Of a stretch of DNA of 64,000 nt, positions 16,576-25,805 are shown piece after piece. Location of the stretch: positions 1-64,000 of the forward strand of contig NZ_BJYR01000015.1 of assembly GCF_007991615.1 (NCBI RefSeq). The letters run 5' to 3'. Each line of letters begins with the position of its first letter. Positions within the stretch are counted from its first letter, which is position 1. Made by a program: the position numbers and the translations under genes. The stretch comes from Novosphingobium sediminis (GTDB taxonomy: Bacteria; Pseudomonadota; Alphaproteobacteria; Sphingomonadales; Sphingomonadaceae). The notes beneath the pieces are model-generated. The model was not told where the DNA came from. It searched no databases and was given only the letters and a program-made list of their open reading frames with translations.

Positions 16576-17592
16576 TCAGATGGCGATGATACGCCGCTGG
16601 GCTTCGCGGCCCATCGCGACGAGAAACGGATCCTCTTCCTGCCTAAGTGAAAACACGGATTTGCTGTCAATGTCCAGCCATCGTTGCGCAACGATGGCTT
16701 GCCCAATGGCGCCGCCCAGCGTTTCGCCCGGGCCAAGCAGCACCACGCGGTCCGGCGCGAACTCTCGAAGCGCGACGGTGATCGCCGCCGTGAAGTCGTA
16801 GGCCTCCAGAATCTGGTGCCCGAAAGTATAGTCCCACAGCGCCGCCGCGTCGGTCTCGAAGCGCCGCCACACCTTGCCGCGCCCGTCGATCAGCGGCACA
16901 TCGGGCGTGCTGAACCAGTCCGCAGGCAGCTGCCCCCGCGCCGCATCCGCGCTGGCCTGCATCAGGGGCGTGTGAAACGGCCCATGCCCCGCCAGCCGCA
17001 GCGGCGGCCTTGGCAAGGGCGGCAAGTGCGCATTCAGTGCATCGAGCGCGGCTTCAGGCCCCGCCACCACCAGCATCCCGCCTAGCCGGATCGAAGGCAG
17101 CACCCCCACACGCCCGCAAGCCGCCTCCACCGCGCGCTCCGTCTCCGGATCGACGCGCCAGTCCTCGCCCGCCATCACGATCACCGCCTGCCCGCCGGCC
17201 GCGTGCTTCTGCGAATTCACCCCCATCGCATCGGCAATCGCAAACCCATGCTCGCCCGATACGGCGCCCGCGCAGGCCAGCGCCGTATACCAGCCCATCG
17301 AATTACCGGTCACGGCGACAACCTCGAACCGCTCCCGGTCCAGCGTCAGGAAATCGAGGAAAGCGCAGGCATGGATCAGCGGCGCCGCCACATCCCCGCG
17401 CGGATGCAGCTTCGCGTCAAACTTCTTCGCCCCGTCCAGTTCGGTCAGCGTCGGCTTCCCCGCCGCGCTCCGCACCGCATCGAAATACGCCAGCCACGGC
17501 GATCCGGCATGATGCCGCGCCAGATAGCCCAGCTCCGGCGCATTATACGTCCCCCGCCCCGGGCACACGACGACCACAGTCTCCTTAGCCAC
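16576..17592 (-). CDS. FabD-like acyltransferase with altered substrate-binding site
   Basis: A 338-residue acyltransferase of the malonyl-CoA:ACP transacylase fold. The nucleophile elbow reads VTGNSMGWY (Ser98, variant of GHSxG) and the catalytic His lies in GHGPFHTPLM. In FabD an arginine in a segment like LRGKxMQ binds the malonyl carboxylate; the corresponding stretch here, DAMGVNSQKHAAGGQA, has no arginine, so an uncharged acyl group is more likely than malonyl. It starts with GTG and overlaps the fused E1 gene by 8 bp, so both are co-translated. Role suggested by context: moving an acyl group made by the dehydrogenase. Function is unproven. Confidence 0.8.
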   Translation of the reverse strand: MAKETVVVVCPGRGTYNAPELGYLARHHAGSPWLAYFDAVRSAAGKPTLTELDGAKKFDAKLHPRGDVAAPLIHACAFLDFLTLDRERFEVVAVTGNSMGWYTALACAGAVSGEHGFAIADAMGVNSQKHAAGGQAVIVMAGEDWRVDPETERAVEAACGRVGVLPSIRLGGMLVVAGPEAALDALNAHLPPLPRPPLRLAGHGPFHTPLMQASADAARGQLPADWFSTPDVPLIDGRGKVWRRFETDAAALWDYTFGHQILEAYDFTAAITVALREFAPDRVVLLGPGETLGGAIGQAIVAQRWLDIDSKSVFSLRQEEDPFLVAMGREAQRRIIAI

Positions 17593-19783
17593 GCACCATC
17601 TCCAGCGCCTTGGCGACGATCCCGTCGCGGCTCGGCAAGGTATGCGTCGCAGCGCGCGCCAGCGGGATGAAGCTGTCCGTCGCCGCCAGCACGCCCAGCA
17701 CCTTCTCCGGCGCCCTCAAGGCCATGAGCGCAAGCAGCGCCTCGCTCTGCGAACCCGTCTCGCGGCATTCATCAACCACCAGCACGCGCCCGCACGGCCC
17801 CACCGCCTCCAGCAGCGCGTCCTCCGCCAGCGGCGCAATCCAGCGCAAATCGATCACCCGTACGTTCACGCCTTGCTCCGCCAGCAGCTTCTGTGCCTGC
17901 AGCGAAAGGTACACGCCGTTGCCATAAGTCACGATGGCAAGGTCGGTCCCCTCGCCATGCACGCCCACCTCGCCCACGCGGATTTCACTCACCCCCGGCG
18001 CTTCATAAACCGAAGTCCACAGCCCATCCCCCTCGGCATGGAGATCGCGCGTCATGTAAAGCGCAATCGGCTCGACGAAGATCACGACCCGCTGCTCCTC
18101 ATGCGCCAGCCGCACGCATTCGCGCAGCATCAGCACCGCCTCGCGCCCGCACGATGGCACCGCGATCACCAGCCCCGGAATGTCGCGGAACACGGCCAGA
18201 CTGTTGTCGTTGTGGAAGTGCCCGCCAAAGCCCTTCTGATAGGGCAAGCCGGCAATCCGCACGACCATCGGATTGGTATATTGGCCGTTCGAGAAGAACG
18301 ACAAAGTCGCCGCCTCGCCGCGGATCTGATCCTCGGCATTGTGCACATAGGCAAGGAACTGGATCTCCGGCATCGGCAGCAAGCCATTATGCCCCGCGCC
18401 GATCGCCAGCCCCAGAATCGCCTGCTCATCGAGCAGCGTGTTGATGACCCGCGCCGAACCGAACCGCGCATGGAGCCGCGCCGTCGCATTATAAACGCCG
18501 CCCTTCGGCCCCACATCCTCGCCGCAGACAATCGCGTTCGGATATTGCAGCAGCAGGTCCGCCATCGCCCACGAGATCAGCCGCGCCATGTGCTGCGGCT
18601 TTTCCATCACCGCTGCTTCATCGGCAAACACCGCCGCGCGCGCCTCGGCGCTCGCCAGCGGCCGCTCCACCCCAACGCGCTTGGGCGGCACGATGCTTTC
18701 CATCACCGCCGCCGCATCGGGCAGCTTCGGGCGCTTTATCGCCAGTTCCACCTGCCGCAGCAATTGCGCCTCGATGGCATCGTACTCGCGCCGCACATCG
18801 GCGGCGGTCATCACGCCCTCTTCGATCAGCAGCGCCGCCGATGCCAGCAGCGGATCGCGCGCATTGTCCGCCGCGATCTCGTCCTTGCTGAGGTACACGC
18901 CCTGCACGTCATTCCCGGCATGGCCATAGAGCCGCACCGTCTTCATGTGCAGGAACACGGGCTTCCTTTGCCGCCGCGCAATATCGACAGCCTCCGCCGC
19001 CCCGCGCCACGCATCGGCCAGATCGCAGCCATCGCACTGGATGTAATGCAGCCCCGCCCGTGTCGACCAGTTCGCCTCGATCCAGCCCATCGGCGTCTTG
19101 GTCGAAATGCCGATCCCGTTGTCCTCGCACAGGAACACGATCGGCATCGGCGTCCCCTGAAACGCCGCCCACGCCGCCGTGTTCAGCGCGCCCACCGCCG
19201 TCGAATGGTTGGCCGAAGCATCGCCGAACGAGCACAGCACCACGCCGTCCTTGGCGAACACCGTCTCCTCAAGCCCCATCCGCCGCGCGATCCCGATGGA
19301 AAACGCCGCACCCACCGCCTTGGGCAGATGGCTCGCGATGGTCGAAGTCTGCGGTGGGATCATCAGCCGCTTCGAGCCCAGCACCTTGTGCCGACCGCCC
19401 GAAATCGGGTCGTCCGCGCTTGCGGTGAACGAAAGCAGCATGTCCCACATCGGGTTCTCGCCCGGCACGCGGTTCGCGCGGTGGATCTGGAACGCGGCAT
19501 CCCGGTAATGCAGAAACGCCACGTCATCCACGCGCAGCGCCTCGGCCAGCGCGGCGTTCCCCTCGTGGCCTGACGAGCCGATGGTATAAAACCCCTCGCC
19601 CCGCGCCTGCAGCTTGCGGCTCAGCCGGTCGAGCTGCCGGCTGACCATCTGGCTATGCAGGATCGCCGCCGCGCGCTTGGGGTCCAGCCCCACCGCGCTC
19701 AGACCCAGATTGCTTCTGCGCTGCAACGTCCCCGCTTCCAGCGCGGCGACAAACTGCTCATGAACCTGCTGTGCGGCGTCCAT
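17585..19783 (-). CDS. Fused 2-oxoacid dehydrogenase E1 (alpha-beta)
   Basis: A 732-residue thiamin diphosphate enzyme in which the E1 alpha and beta chains are joined. The alpha half (about 1-370) has the ThDP motif CSFGDASANHSTAVGALNTAA through CEDNGIGIST. The beta half (about 390-732) has IVCGEDVGPKGGVYNAT, INTLLDEQAILGLAIGAGHNG, AEIQFLAYVHNA-like core and the transketolase C domain (DLRWIAPLAEDALLEAVG, LVVDECRETGS). It resembles branched-chain 2-oxoacid E1. No E2 or E3 gene is nearby; instead a FabD-like acyltransferase overlaps by 8 bp. It may use a remote E2, or work without a classical complex. Confidence 0.9.
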   Translation of the reverse strand: MDAAQQVHEQFVAALEAGTLQRRSNLGLSAVGLDPKRAAAILHSQMVSRQLDRLSRKLQARGEGFYTIGSSGHEGNAALAEALRVDDVAFLHYRDAAFQIHRANRVPGENPMWDMLLSFTASADDPISGGRHKVLGSKRLMIPPQTSTIASHLPKAVGAAFSIGIARRMGLEETVFAKDGVVLCSFGDASANHSTAVGALNTAAWAAFQGTPMPIVFLCEDNGIGISTKTPMGWIEANWSTRAGLHYIQCDGCDLADAWRGAAEAVDIARRQRKPVFLHMKTVRLYGHAGNDVQGVYLSKDEIAADNARDPLLASAALLIEEGVMTAADVRREYDAIEAQLLRQVELAIKRPKLPDAAAVMESIVPPKRVGVERPLASAEARAAVFADEAAVMEKPQHMARLISWAMADLLLQYPNAIVCGEDVGPKGGVYNATARLHARFGSARVINTLLDEQAILGLAIGAGHNGLLPMPEIQFLAYVHNAEDQIRGEAATLSFFSNGQYTNPMVVRIAGLPYQKGFGGHFHNDNSLAVFRDIPGLVIAVPSCGREAVLMLRECVRLAHEEQRVVIFVEPIALYMTRDLHAEGDGLWTSVYEAPGVSEIRVGEVGVHGEGTDLAIVTYGNGVYLSLQAQKLLAEQGVNVRVIDLRWIAPLAEDALLEAVGPCGRVLVVDECRETGSQSEALLALMALRAPEKVLGVLAATDSFIPLARAATHTLPSRDGIVAKALEMVRG

Positions 19784-19896
19784 CAGCGCGGACCAGTTTC
19801 ATTCGTGATCATCTGTCACCCACTAGCGAAAGGTACGCAGGGCGTCACCCCTTGAGGACCGGCTCGGGTGCCTCTCCGTGCCTTGATCTGCAAAGC

Positions 19897-20562
19897 TCAC
19901 GGCCTGCGCTTGATCTGCCGATCGATATCGTCCGCCATCAACCGCTCGATACGGCCCAGGTCACCCGCCAGCAGCTTGTCCCGCTCGGCCCGCAGAAACT
20001 TGCGGCGTTGCCCCTTCGGCAATTGCGAAGCCTGTACGTAGATCCGCACCAGCTTGACCCACGGGCCATCCACCGAAGGCACATCCTCAGCCCAGCGCGA
20101 AAATATGCTCGCTGACGGAACCCACATTCCTTTTTCTGTTGCGAGCAGGAACACCACCAGTTGCCCGATCACGAAGTTGTAGCGGATACAGCCGCCCATA
20201 TAGGCGTTCACATGTGGCTCGCGGAATTCGTCATAGGCGCTCGGTTGGCTGTCGGCCGGTGAAGCCAGACCTTCAGTCATTGCAAGCATATCATCCAACC
20301 GGAACGGTGCCTGCGGCCCTTCGCCCTTCAAGATCTCGACGGGTTCGACGAGAATGCTCGATTCCTCATAGTATTGATTTTCCGGCACCTTCTTGCGGTC
20401 CCACCGTACCACCCGGCCGATCAGGATCGTCGGTGCCCGCGCGACCAGTTCGAGATTTGTCTCGAGCCGAGCGTGCCGCGCCGGGGTGCAAGCTGCCGCC
20501 TCGCCCGCCAGCCCGAGGCAGACCCACAGTATCAGGATGCGTGTCACAAAGCGGCGCGCCAT
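19897..20562 (-). CDS. Hypothetical exported protein
   Basis: A 221-residue protein beginning with a clear signal peptide (basic MARRFVTR, hydrophobic ILILWVCLGLAGEA, then AAC that could be a lipobox-like or type I cleavage site). The mature part contains several cysteines (CTPARH, MGGCIRYN) and the sequence APTILIGRVVRWDRKK, reminiscent of a small beta-barrel domain. It ends in a basic helix. No family is recognised with confidence. It lies 77 bp after the glycerophosphodiesterase gene on the same strand. Confidence 0.75.
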   Translation of the reverse strand: MARRFVTRILILWVCLGLAGEAAACTPARHARLETNLELVARAPTILIGRVVRWDRKKVPENQYYEESSILVEPVEILKGEGPQAPFRLDDMLAMTEGLASPADSQPSAYDEFREPHVNAYMGGCIRYNFVIGQLVVFLLATEKGMWVPSASIFSRWAEDVPSVDGPWVKLVRIYVQASQLPKGQRRKFLRAERDKLLAGDLGRIERLMADDIDRQIKRRP

Positions 20563-20639
20563 GCCTCGGCTCCCTCTTCAGCCGCCATCTTCGAAAGGAT
20601 GGCAAAGTCGCCGGTCAGCGCAAGGGAAATCCCCTCCGT

Positions 20640-21698
20640 TCAGGGCCTCTCCACCGCCGCCCGCCCCAGCGCCGGATCGTCTGTAAAGAACCCGTCCACC
20701 CCCGCCGCCACAAAGGCCCGCACATCGTCCACCATGCCCGCATCCCAGCGCGCATTGGCATCACCATGCTGCAAGTCCTTCGGCAGGAACTGGTTTTCCG
20801 GCCGGAACGTGAACACGCTCACCTTCAGCCCCGCCCGGTGCGCATCCGCGATCAACCTGGCAGGCGCACCCGCATTGCCCGCCGCATCGAGCGGGATAAC
20901 ACGCCGCAGCGGCGGCGATATCCACTGCGCATAGGTCGCGATCTCGGCCAGACCCCGCGGCGTCACCATATCATCAAACGTCAGCGACCCGCCCGCCGCG
21001 ACCACATCAGCTGGCTGCTTCACATCGCTCGACTGGATCAACTGCAGCAGCGCCACATTGCGCCGCCCCGCCAGTTCCTTGTGCAGCCGCTTGAGCGTAG
21101 CGATCTCGAAGCACTGCACGATGACCGGCGCTGTGCGCAGGAACGCCGAACCCCTGATCGCGGCGACCAGCTTGCCCGGCGTATCAAACCCCAGCCCGGC
21201 GAAATACGTCGGATGCTTCAACTCCGGGATCAGCCCGACCGGCCGCTTGCTCCGCGCCGCCAGCGCCACGATCTCATCAAACGTCGCGATCTCGAACTTG
21301 CCGTCAAAGCCCATGCTCTCCGGCCGCAACGCGCCCAGCCGCTCCTTCGCGCGCAGCGTCTTCAGTTCCGCCAGCGTGAAGTCCTCGGTAAACCAGCCCT
21401 CCTGCGCCCGCCCGTCGATCACCTTCACCACCTTGCGCGCGGCGAACTCCGGATGCGCGGCAACATCAGTCGTCTCGCTGATATTGCTTTCATGCCGCGC
21501 CACCAGCACGCCGTCCTTGGTCGGCACGAGGTCCGGCTCGATGAAATCGGCCCCGCCCGCAATCGCGCGCTCATAAGCCGCCAGCGTTTCCTCCGGCCGC
21601 AGCGCCGAAGCGCCCCGATGTGCGAAAATCAACGGTTTGGCATCAACCGGCATGGCCATCCCCAGCAGCAGAACACCAAGGGCAAGGCGCAGCAGCAT
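20640..21698 (-). CDS. Glycerophosphodiester phosphodiesterase, exported
   Basis: A 352-residue GDPD-family enzyme that cleaves glycerophosphodiesters to glycerol-3-phosphate and alcohol. After a signal peptide (MLLRLALGVLLLGMAMPVDA) come the catalytic IFAHRGASALRPEETLAAYERAI (HR and PEET), EPDLVPTKDGVLVARHE (metal-binding E-D and H) and the C-terminal VDGFFTDDP. Periplasmic location is expected. The start at 21698 is chosen because it overlaps the stop of the upstream nitrilase-family gene as TGATG; a longer frame would run well into that gene. Confidence 0.93.
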   Translation of the reverse strand: MLLRLALGVLLLGMAMPVDAKPLIFAHRGASALRPEETLAAYERAIAGGADFIEPDLVPTKDGVLVARHESNISETTDVAAHPEFAARKVVKVIDGRAQEGWFTEDFTLAELKTLRAKERLGALRPESMGFDGKFEIATFDEIVALAARSKRPVGLIPELKHPTYFAGLGFDTPGKLVAAIRGSAFLRTAPVIVQCFEIATLKRLHKELAGRRNVALLQLIQSSDVKQPADVVAAGGSLTFDDMVTPRGLAEIATYAQWISPPLRRVIPLDAAGNAGAPARLIADAHRAGLKVSVFTFRPENQFLPKDLQHGDANARWDAGMVDDVRAFVAAGVDGFFTDDPALGRAAVERP

Positions 21699-22597
21699 CA
21701 GAGCAGCGACACCACCCGCAAGGCCGGCAGCCGACCCGCCCCCGGCTGATCGCGCCAATCGCGCGCATTGAGCACGCCGCCATCAGCCCTGAGTTCCGCC
21801 ACACGCGCCAGATCAACTTCGGCGAAGACCCACTGGCTCTCACCCTCGGCGCCGATCGCGATCACCCCGTCCTCGGGCATACCGCGATCCGGCGGCCCAT
21901 AGACCCCCGCCGCGCCCCGGTTCACATCCACTGCCGGCGACCAGTCGGCCACACCCACCGTCGGCGATTGCACCGCATAGCACTGCCCTTCCAGCGCCCG
22001 CGCCTGCGCGCCCAGCCGCACCCGCCAATAGCCATGCAGACTGTCCGTGCAGCTCGGCACCAGCAGCACCTCAGCCCCGGCATCGACCGCCGCCCGCGCC
22101 AGCAGCGGAAACTCGCTGTCATAGCAGATCAGCACCGCGATCTTGCCCAGCGCGGTCTCGAACAGCGTCAGGCCGTCCACTCCCGCCGAAACGAACCACT
22201 GCTCGCGCTCGAAGCGGGTCATCACCAGCTTGTCCTGAACCCCCGCCTTGCCATTCGGCGCAAACAGCCGCGCGGCATTGCGATAGCGCCCATCGGCATC
22301 AAGCCGCGGCAGGCTCGCCGCCAGGATATGTAGCCCAAACCGCGCCGCCAGTTCGCCGTGCAGCGCATCGACGCGCGCGATCATGCCCGCCACGCTCGCC
22401 AGCGACCCGGCCAGATCGCCCATCGTCTCCGGCTCAAGGCTCGCCAATTCCATCCCGCCATATTCGGGAAACACCGCCAGCGCCGCGCCGCTCTCCGCCG
22501 CAGATTCCACCCAACGCGTCAGCTTCGCTTCGTAGGCCGCCCAGTCAGCCAGCTGCTCGATCGGATACTGCGCGGCGGCGATGGTGTAGCGGGTCAT
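21698..22597 (-). CDS. Carbon-nitrogen hydrolase (nitrilase superfamily)
   Basis: A 299-residue amidase-like enzyme. The Glu-Lys-Cys triad is seen in VFPEYGGMEL, GVQDKLVMTRFE and VLICYDSEFPLLARAA; the family EGQCYAV helix and late PEDG loop are present. The start MTRYTIAAAQ at 22597 has GGAG 7-8 bases upstream. An upstream in-frame extension is translated repeat DNA (PDPSRKREG) and is rejected. Substrates of this branch are usually small amides or ureido compounds. It shares an operon with an NTF2-like protein, a GNAT and the downstream GDPD. Confidence 0.92.
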   Translation of the reverse strand: MTRYTIAAAQYPIEQLADWAAYEAKLTRWVESAAESGAALAVFPEYGGMELASLEPETMGDLAGSLASVAGMIARVDALHGELAARFGLHILAASLPRLDADGRYRNAARLFAPNGKAGVQDKLVMTRFEREQWFVSAGVDGLTLFETALGKIAVLICYDSEFPLLARAAVDAGAEVLLVPSCTDSLHGYWRVRLGAQARALEGQCYAVQSPTVGVADWSPAVDVNRGAAGVYGPPDRGMPEDGVIAIGAEGESQWVFAEVDLARVAELRADGGVLNARDWRDQPGAGRLPALRVVSLL

Positions 22598-22610
22598 GTG
22601 TAGCTCCATG

Positions 22611-22700
22611 CCCACCCCAAACCCCTCCCGCAAGCGGGAGGGGCTTTCCGCGCTGCGCCTTCTTCTCCCCTCCCGCTTGCGGGAGGGGTCGGGGGTGGGC
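22611..22700. repeat. Inverted pair of CTCCCGCTTGCGGGAG repeats
   Basis: Two copies of the dispersed element face each other: CCCACCCCAAACCCCTCCCG onward at 22611-22643, and the reverse form with CGGGAGGGGTCGGGGGTGGG at 22667-22700. Each carries a self-complementary core and the pair can fold into a long stem. It separates the GNAT and nitrilase genes of one operon. Further copies are at 25716-25785, 30325-30361, 53618-53719 and 58627-58661. Confidence 0.88.
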
Positions 22701-22706
22701 AAGCGG

Positions 22707-23297
22707 TCATGCCCAACGCTTCAGCCAATACTGCATGGCCTTCAGGCTCTCGCCCTCCTCGCCGTGCTCCTTCCACGCCAGCTCCGTCACCAGCCCCGGC
22801 ACCACGGCATAGCCGCGCTTGGTCCAGAACGCATCGTGCGGCACATATCCCGCAGGCTTCGCCGGATGGTCCTCCTCCCGGATCACCGCCGCAAAACACG
22901 CCGCATTCGCACCGCAAGCCTTCGCCTGCGCCTCGCGGTGATCGAAGAACGCATGGCCGATCCGTTGCCCGCGATATTCCGGCAGCAGCACGCTTTCGCC
23001 AAAGTAGAACAGCCGGTCCACATCTAGCCCGCGCGCCGCGAACGGTTCCCTGAACTCGGCCTTCTGGTGGATCATCGGCGCCGCCGTCGCAGCCCCCACG
23101 ATGCGCGTCCCGTCAAACGCCGCGACCAGCACAGCATCGGCCGCCGCCGCATATTCGGCCAGATACTCGGCCTCATAGGCCGCATCGCCGTCGTAGAGGT
23201 AAGGGTACGCCGCAAAGACCTTGATCCGCAGCCGCGCCAGATCCTCCAGCGCAGCGCCGATTTCCGCGCCGGTCAGCGGGCGGACGGTGACGGTCAT
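22707..23297 (-). CDS. GNAT-family N-acetyltransferase
   Basis: A 196-residue acetyltransferase. The acetyl-CoA-binding motif is seen in FGESVLLPEYRGQRIGHAFFDHREAQAKA (pattern QxxGxG/A as RGQRIGH) with the preceding beta-strand LVAAFDGTRIVGAATAAPM. Substrate unknown; a small-molecule amine or protein N-terminus is possible. It begins 10 bp after the NTF2-like gene and is followed by the nitrilase-family gene, so it probably belongs to the same transcript. Confidence 0.88.
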   Translation of the reverse strand: MTVTVRPLTGAEIGAALEDLARLRIKVFAAYPYLYDGDAAYEAEYLAEYAAAADAVLVAAFDGTRIVGAATAAPMIHQKAEFREPFAARGLDVDRLFYFGESVLLPEYRGQRIGHAFFDHREAQAKACGANAACFAAVIREEDHPAKPAGYVPHDAFWTKRGYAVVPGLVTELAWKEHGEEGESLKAMQYWLKRWA

Positions 23298-23307
23298 CCC
23301 CGAAACC

Positions 23308-23718
23308 TCAACCGACTACCTGAGCGGTCCAGTCCGCGAGGTTGTAGTACATCGTCAGCCGCGTGATCTTCCCGCCGTCCACCGCGATGAACGCGCCCGC
23401 CGGCAGCACATAGGTCTGGCCATCAGCTTCGGGCAGCCCCTCGTCGGTCGCGAGGTAGGCGCCGTGGACCACGAACTCCGCCGCCGCGCGGGAACCATCA
23501 TCGGTCGCCATCAGCACGATGTCCTTGAGCTCTTCCTTGTAGCAGCGCTCCATGTGGCCAAGGAACGCCGCGAACTTGTCCTTGCCGATCACGCGCTCGC
23601 CCTGGTTCACATCGTGGGCAACATCGTCCGCGAGGCAATCGAGCATCCCCTGCCAATCGCCCGCATTGAACGCGGCATAATAGCGGGTCAGCAGGGCAAT
23701 CGTTTCGGCACGGGCCAT
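23308..23718 (-). CDS. NTF2-like (ketosteroid isomerase-type) protein
   Basis: A 136-residue SnoaL/NTF2 cone-fold protein, seen from IALLTRYYAAFNAGDWQGMLDCLADDVAHDVNQG at the start and the final strand KITRLTMYYNLADW. Such proteins are isomerases, dehydratases or ligand-binding subunits; no catalytic Asp pair can be assigned safely. It is the first gene of the minus-strand operon NTF2-like, GNAT, nitrilase, GDPD. Confidence 0.88.
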   Translation of the reverse strand: MARAETIALLTRYYAAFNAGDWQGMLDCLADDVAHDVNQGERVIGKDKFAAFLGHMERCYKEELKDIVLMATDDGSRAAAEFVVHGAYLATDEGLPEADGQTYVLPAGAFIAVDGGKITRLTMYYNLADWTAQVVG

Positions 23719-23828
23719 GAGCGGGTCTCCTTTGCCCGCCCCCTAGCGAAACCGCCCGGTCCGCGCCAGTCGACGCCCCATACAAAATCCGCATGCAAAG
23801 ACGCCCAAAGCCCTCGTTCCAAACCGCC

Positions 23829-23969
23829 GTCACCCTGAACTTGTTTCAGGGTCCATTGCTCAGCCCGAACGGCCACTTCAGAACGAAAGCGACCTTGCCG
23901 CGGCGTGGTATCAGCACCGAGAGTTCCATGCTGGCGGCACCATGGACCCTGAAACAAGTTCAGGGTGAC
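23829..23969. repeat. Inverted repeat pair in a gene-free stretch
   Basis: The 298-base gap 23719-24016 holds no convincing gene. It contains GTCACCCTGAACTTGTTTCA and flank at 23829-23856 and the reverse complement at 23942-23969, with about 85 bases between. Each arm is itself nearly palindromic (CCTGAAC.TTGTTTCAGG). This type of repeat is common in sphingomonad genomes. Confidence 0.82.
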
Positions 23970-24016
23970 GATTGCAGGCAAAAGGAGGGGCACCCACCGG
24001 CACCCCTCCCGATGCA

Positions 24017-24616
24017 TCACCCGAACAGCTTCGCCGCAGTCGTCGCGACCCGCGCACCAAGATAGCGCGCGCCTTCCAGTTCGGTCTCGCTCGGCTGGCG
24101 GCTGCCGTCGCCGCCCGCAATCGTCGTGGCGCCATAAGGCGCACCGCCGACCACTTCGTCATTCCGCATCTGGCCCTGATGGCCATAGTCCAGCCCCACG
24201 ATCGTCATGCCGAAGTGCAGCAGGTTGGTGATGACCGAAAACAGCGTCGTTTCCTGCCCGCCGTGCTGCGTCGCGGTCGAAACGAACGCCGCGCCGACCT
24301 TGCCGTTCAGCGCGCCGCGCGCCCACAGGCCGCCGGCCTGATCGAGGAACGAGGCCATCTGGCTGGAAATCCGGCCAAACCGCGTGCCGGTGCCGACCAC
24401 GATCGCGTCATAGTTTTCGAGTTCCGCCACCGTCGCGATGGGCGCGGCCTGATCGAGCTTGAAGTGATGGGCCTTGGCCGCTTCCTCCGGCACCGTCTCG
24501 GGCACGCGCTTCACATCCACTTCGGCGCCCGCCGCGCGCGCACCTTCGGCGATCGCGTTCGCCATGGTTTCAACGTGGCCATAAGCCGAATGATAGAGCA
24601 CCAGAACCTTTGCCAT
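24017..24616 (-). CDS. wrbA: NAD(P)H:quinone oxidoreductase, WrbA type
   Basis: A 199-residue flavodoxin-fold protein. The FMN phosphate loop is [21 protein letters not shown]; later landmarks are [33 protein letters not shown] and the ending [16 protein letters not shown]. These are the standard WrbA landmarks and the length is exact. It reduces quinones by two electrons and protects against redox cycling. Monocistronic; divergent from purC. Confidence 0.96.
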   Translation of the reverse strand: MAKVLVLYHSAYGHVETMANAIAEGARAAGAEVDVKRVPETVPEEAAKAHHFKLDQAAPIATVAELENYDAIVVGTGTRFGRISSQMASFLDQAGGLWARGALNGKVGAAFVSTATQHGGQETTLFSVITNLLHFGMTIVGLDYGHQGQMRNDEVVGGAPYGATTIAGGDGSRQPSETELEGARYLGARVATTAAKLFG

Positions 24617-24919
24617 CGGAGATATCCTTTGCGTTGCGCGGAGGGCCGAATCGCGCCCGCCGCCGTTGTCTGAAGCCTGTCTACCGCTGGAGAATGCTCC
24701 GGTTCAGCCGGATAAAATCGTGTTCATTGTTCAGGTTTATCGAACAAACGGTCCCAGATGTGTCCATTTGCGTGGACGCGCGTTTTGTCCTATGGGCCGT
24801 GCCGACCGCCCCGGCCCAGAGCAGGTTTTTCGCCCATCGGTGAAATTCCCGCCACGCCGGGGCTTTTGATTTACCGCGCCGGGCCTATCTTTGTGCCAGC
24901 GCCAGTGAAAGAACCGCCC
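24617..24919. promoter_or_regulatory. Divergent wrbA/purC control region
   Basis: No gene is seen in these 303 bases. Two inverted repeats stand out: TTGTTC-N9-GAACAA at 24727-24747 and GTCCA-N6-TGGAC at 24762-24777. Either could be an operator or hairpin for one of the divergent genes. Which protein would bind cannot be said. Confidence 0.4.
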
Positions 24920-25705
24920 ATGTCCCGTCGCCGCCAGATCTACGAAGGCAAGGCCAAGATCCTCTACGAAGGCCCCGAACCCGGCACCATCATCCAGTAT
25001 TTCAAGGATGATGCCACCGCCTTCAACGCGCAGAAGCGCGGCACGATCAACGGCAAGGGCGTGATCAATAACCGCATCAGCGAGTACGTGTTCACGCGCC
25101 TCGCCCACATCGGCATCCCCACGCACTTCATTCGCCGCCTCAACATGCGCGAGCAGTTGGTGCGTCAGGTGGAAATCATCCCGATCGAAGTCGTGGTGCG
25201 CAATGTCGCCGCCGGCTCGATCAGCAAGCGCCTCGGCATTCCTGAGGGTGAGCCGCTGCCCCACACCCTGATCGAATACTACTACAAGGACGATGCGCTG
25301 GGCGATCCGATGGTCGCCGAAGAGCACATCGCCTGCTTCGGCTGGGCCAGCAACGAGGAAATGCAGGACATTTCCTCGATGGCGATCCGCGTGAACGACT
25401 TCATGGTCGGCATGTTCGCCGCGATCAACATCCGCCTCGTCGATTTCAAGCTCGAGTTCGGCCGCATCTGGGACGGCGACTACAGCCGCGTGATCCTCGC
25501 CGACGAAATCAGCCCCGACGGCTGCCGCCTGTGGGACATGGTCACCGGCGAAAAGCTGGACAAGGACCGCTTCCGCCGTGATCTTGGCGGCGAAGAAGAA
25601 GCCTACCAGGAAGTCGCCCGCCGCCTCGGCCTGCTGGAAAACGACGGCGGCCCGAGCGAAGTGTTCGACCTCGGCGCCCACCGCAAGCTCCGCGGCAAGA
25701 AGTAA
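24920..25705 (+). CDS. purC: Phosphoribosylaminoimidazole-succinocarboxamide synthase
   Basis: A 261-residue SAICAR synthetase, joining aspartate to CAIR in purine synthesis with ATP. Motifs: [16 protein letters not shown] (ATP site), [52 protein letters not shown] and [15 protein letters not shown]. Length is typical. In this window purS and purQ lie 14.5 kb further on, so the usual alphaproteobacterial purC-purS-purQ neighbourhood is split. The repeat pair that follows may end its transcript. Confidence 0.97.
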   Translation: MSRRRQIYEGKAKILYEGPEPGTIIQYFKDDATAFNAQKRGTINGKGVINNRISEYVFTRLAHIGIPTHFIRRLNMREQLVRQVEIIPIEVVVRNVAAGSISKRLGIPEGEPLPHTLIEYYYKDDALGDPMVAEEHIACFGWASNEEMQDISSMAIRVNDFMVGMFAAINIRLVDFKLEFGRIWDGDYSRVILADEISPDGCRLWDMVTGEKLDKDRFRRDLGGEEEAYQEVARRLGLLENDGGPSEVFDLGAHRKLRGKK

Positions 25706-25715
25706 CGCGCCCCAT

Positions 25716-25785
25716 CTCCCCTCCCGCTCGCGGGAGGCCCAATCTTCTTCCCCCCTCCCGCTTGCGGGAGGGGTCGGGGGTGGGC
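25716..25785. repeat. Tandem copies of the CTCCCGCTTGCGGGAG repeat
   Basis: Two hairpin-forming copies (25716-25738 and 25751-25785, the second with GGGGTCGGGGGTGGGC) fill the space between convergent purC and the globin gene. They can form stems that would help end transcription in both directions. Confidence 0.85.
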
Positions 25786-25805
25786 AAGCGGCAAAGCCCC
25801 CGCCC

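Noticed and set aside
17642..19573. 643-codon plus-strand open frame over the fused E1
   Set aside because: His/Arg/Pro-rich shadow; the minus strand carries all E1 motifs.
19805..19814. GTGATCATCT upstream of the fused E1 gene as a third GntR site
   Set aside because: It matches only the degraded half-site and lacks the palindrome; chance is likely.
22598..22702. N-terminal extension of the nitrilase-family gene
   Set aside because: It translates the dispersed repeat (PDPSRKREG) and the true start has its own GGAG site.
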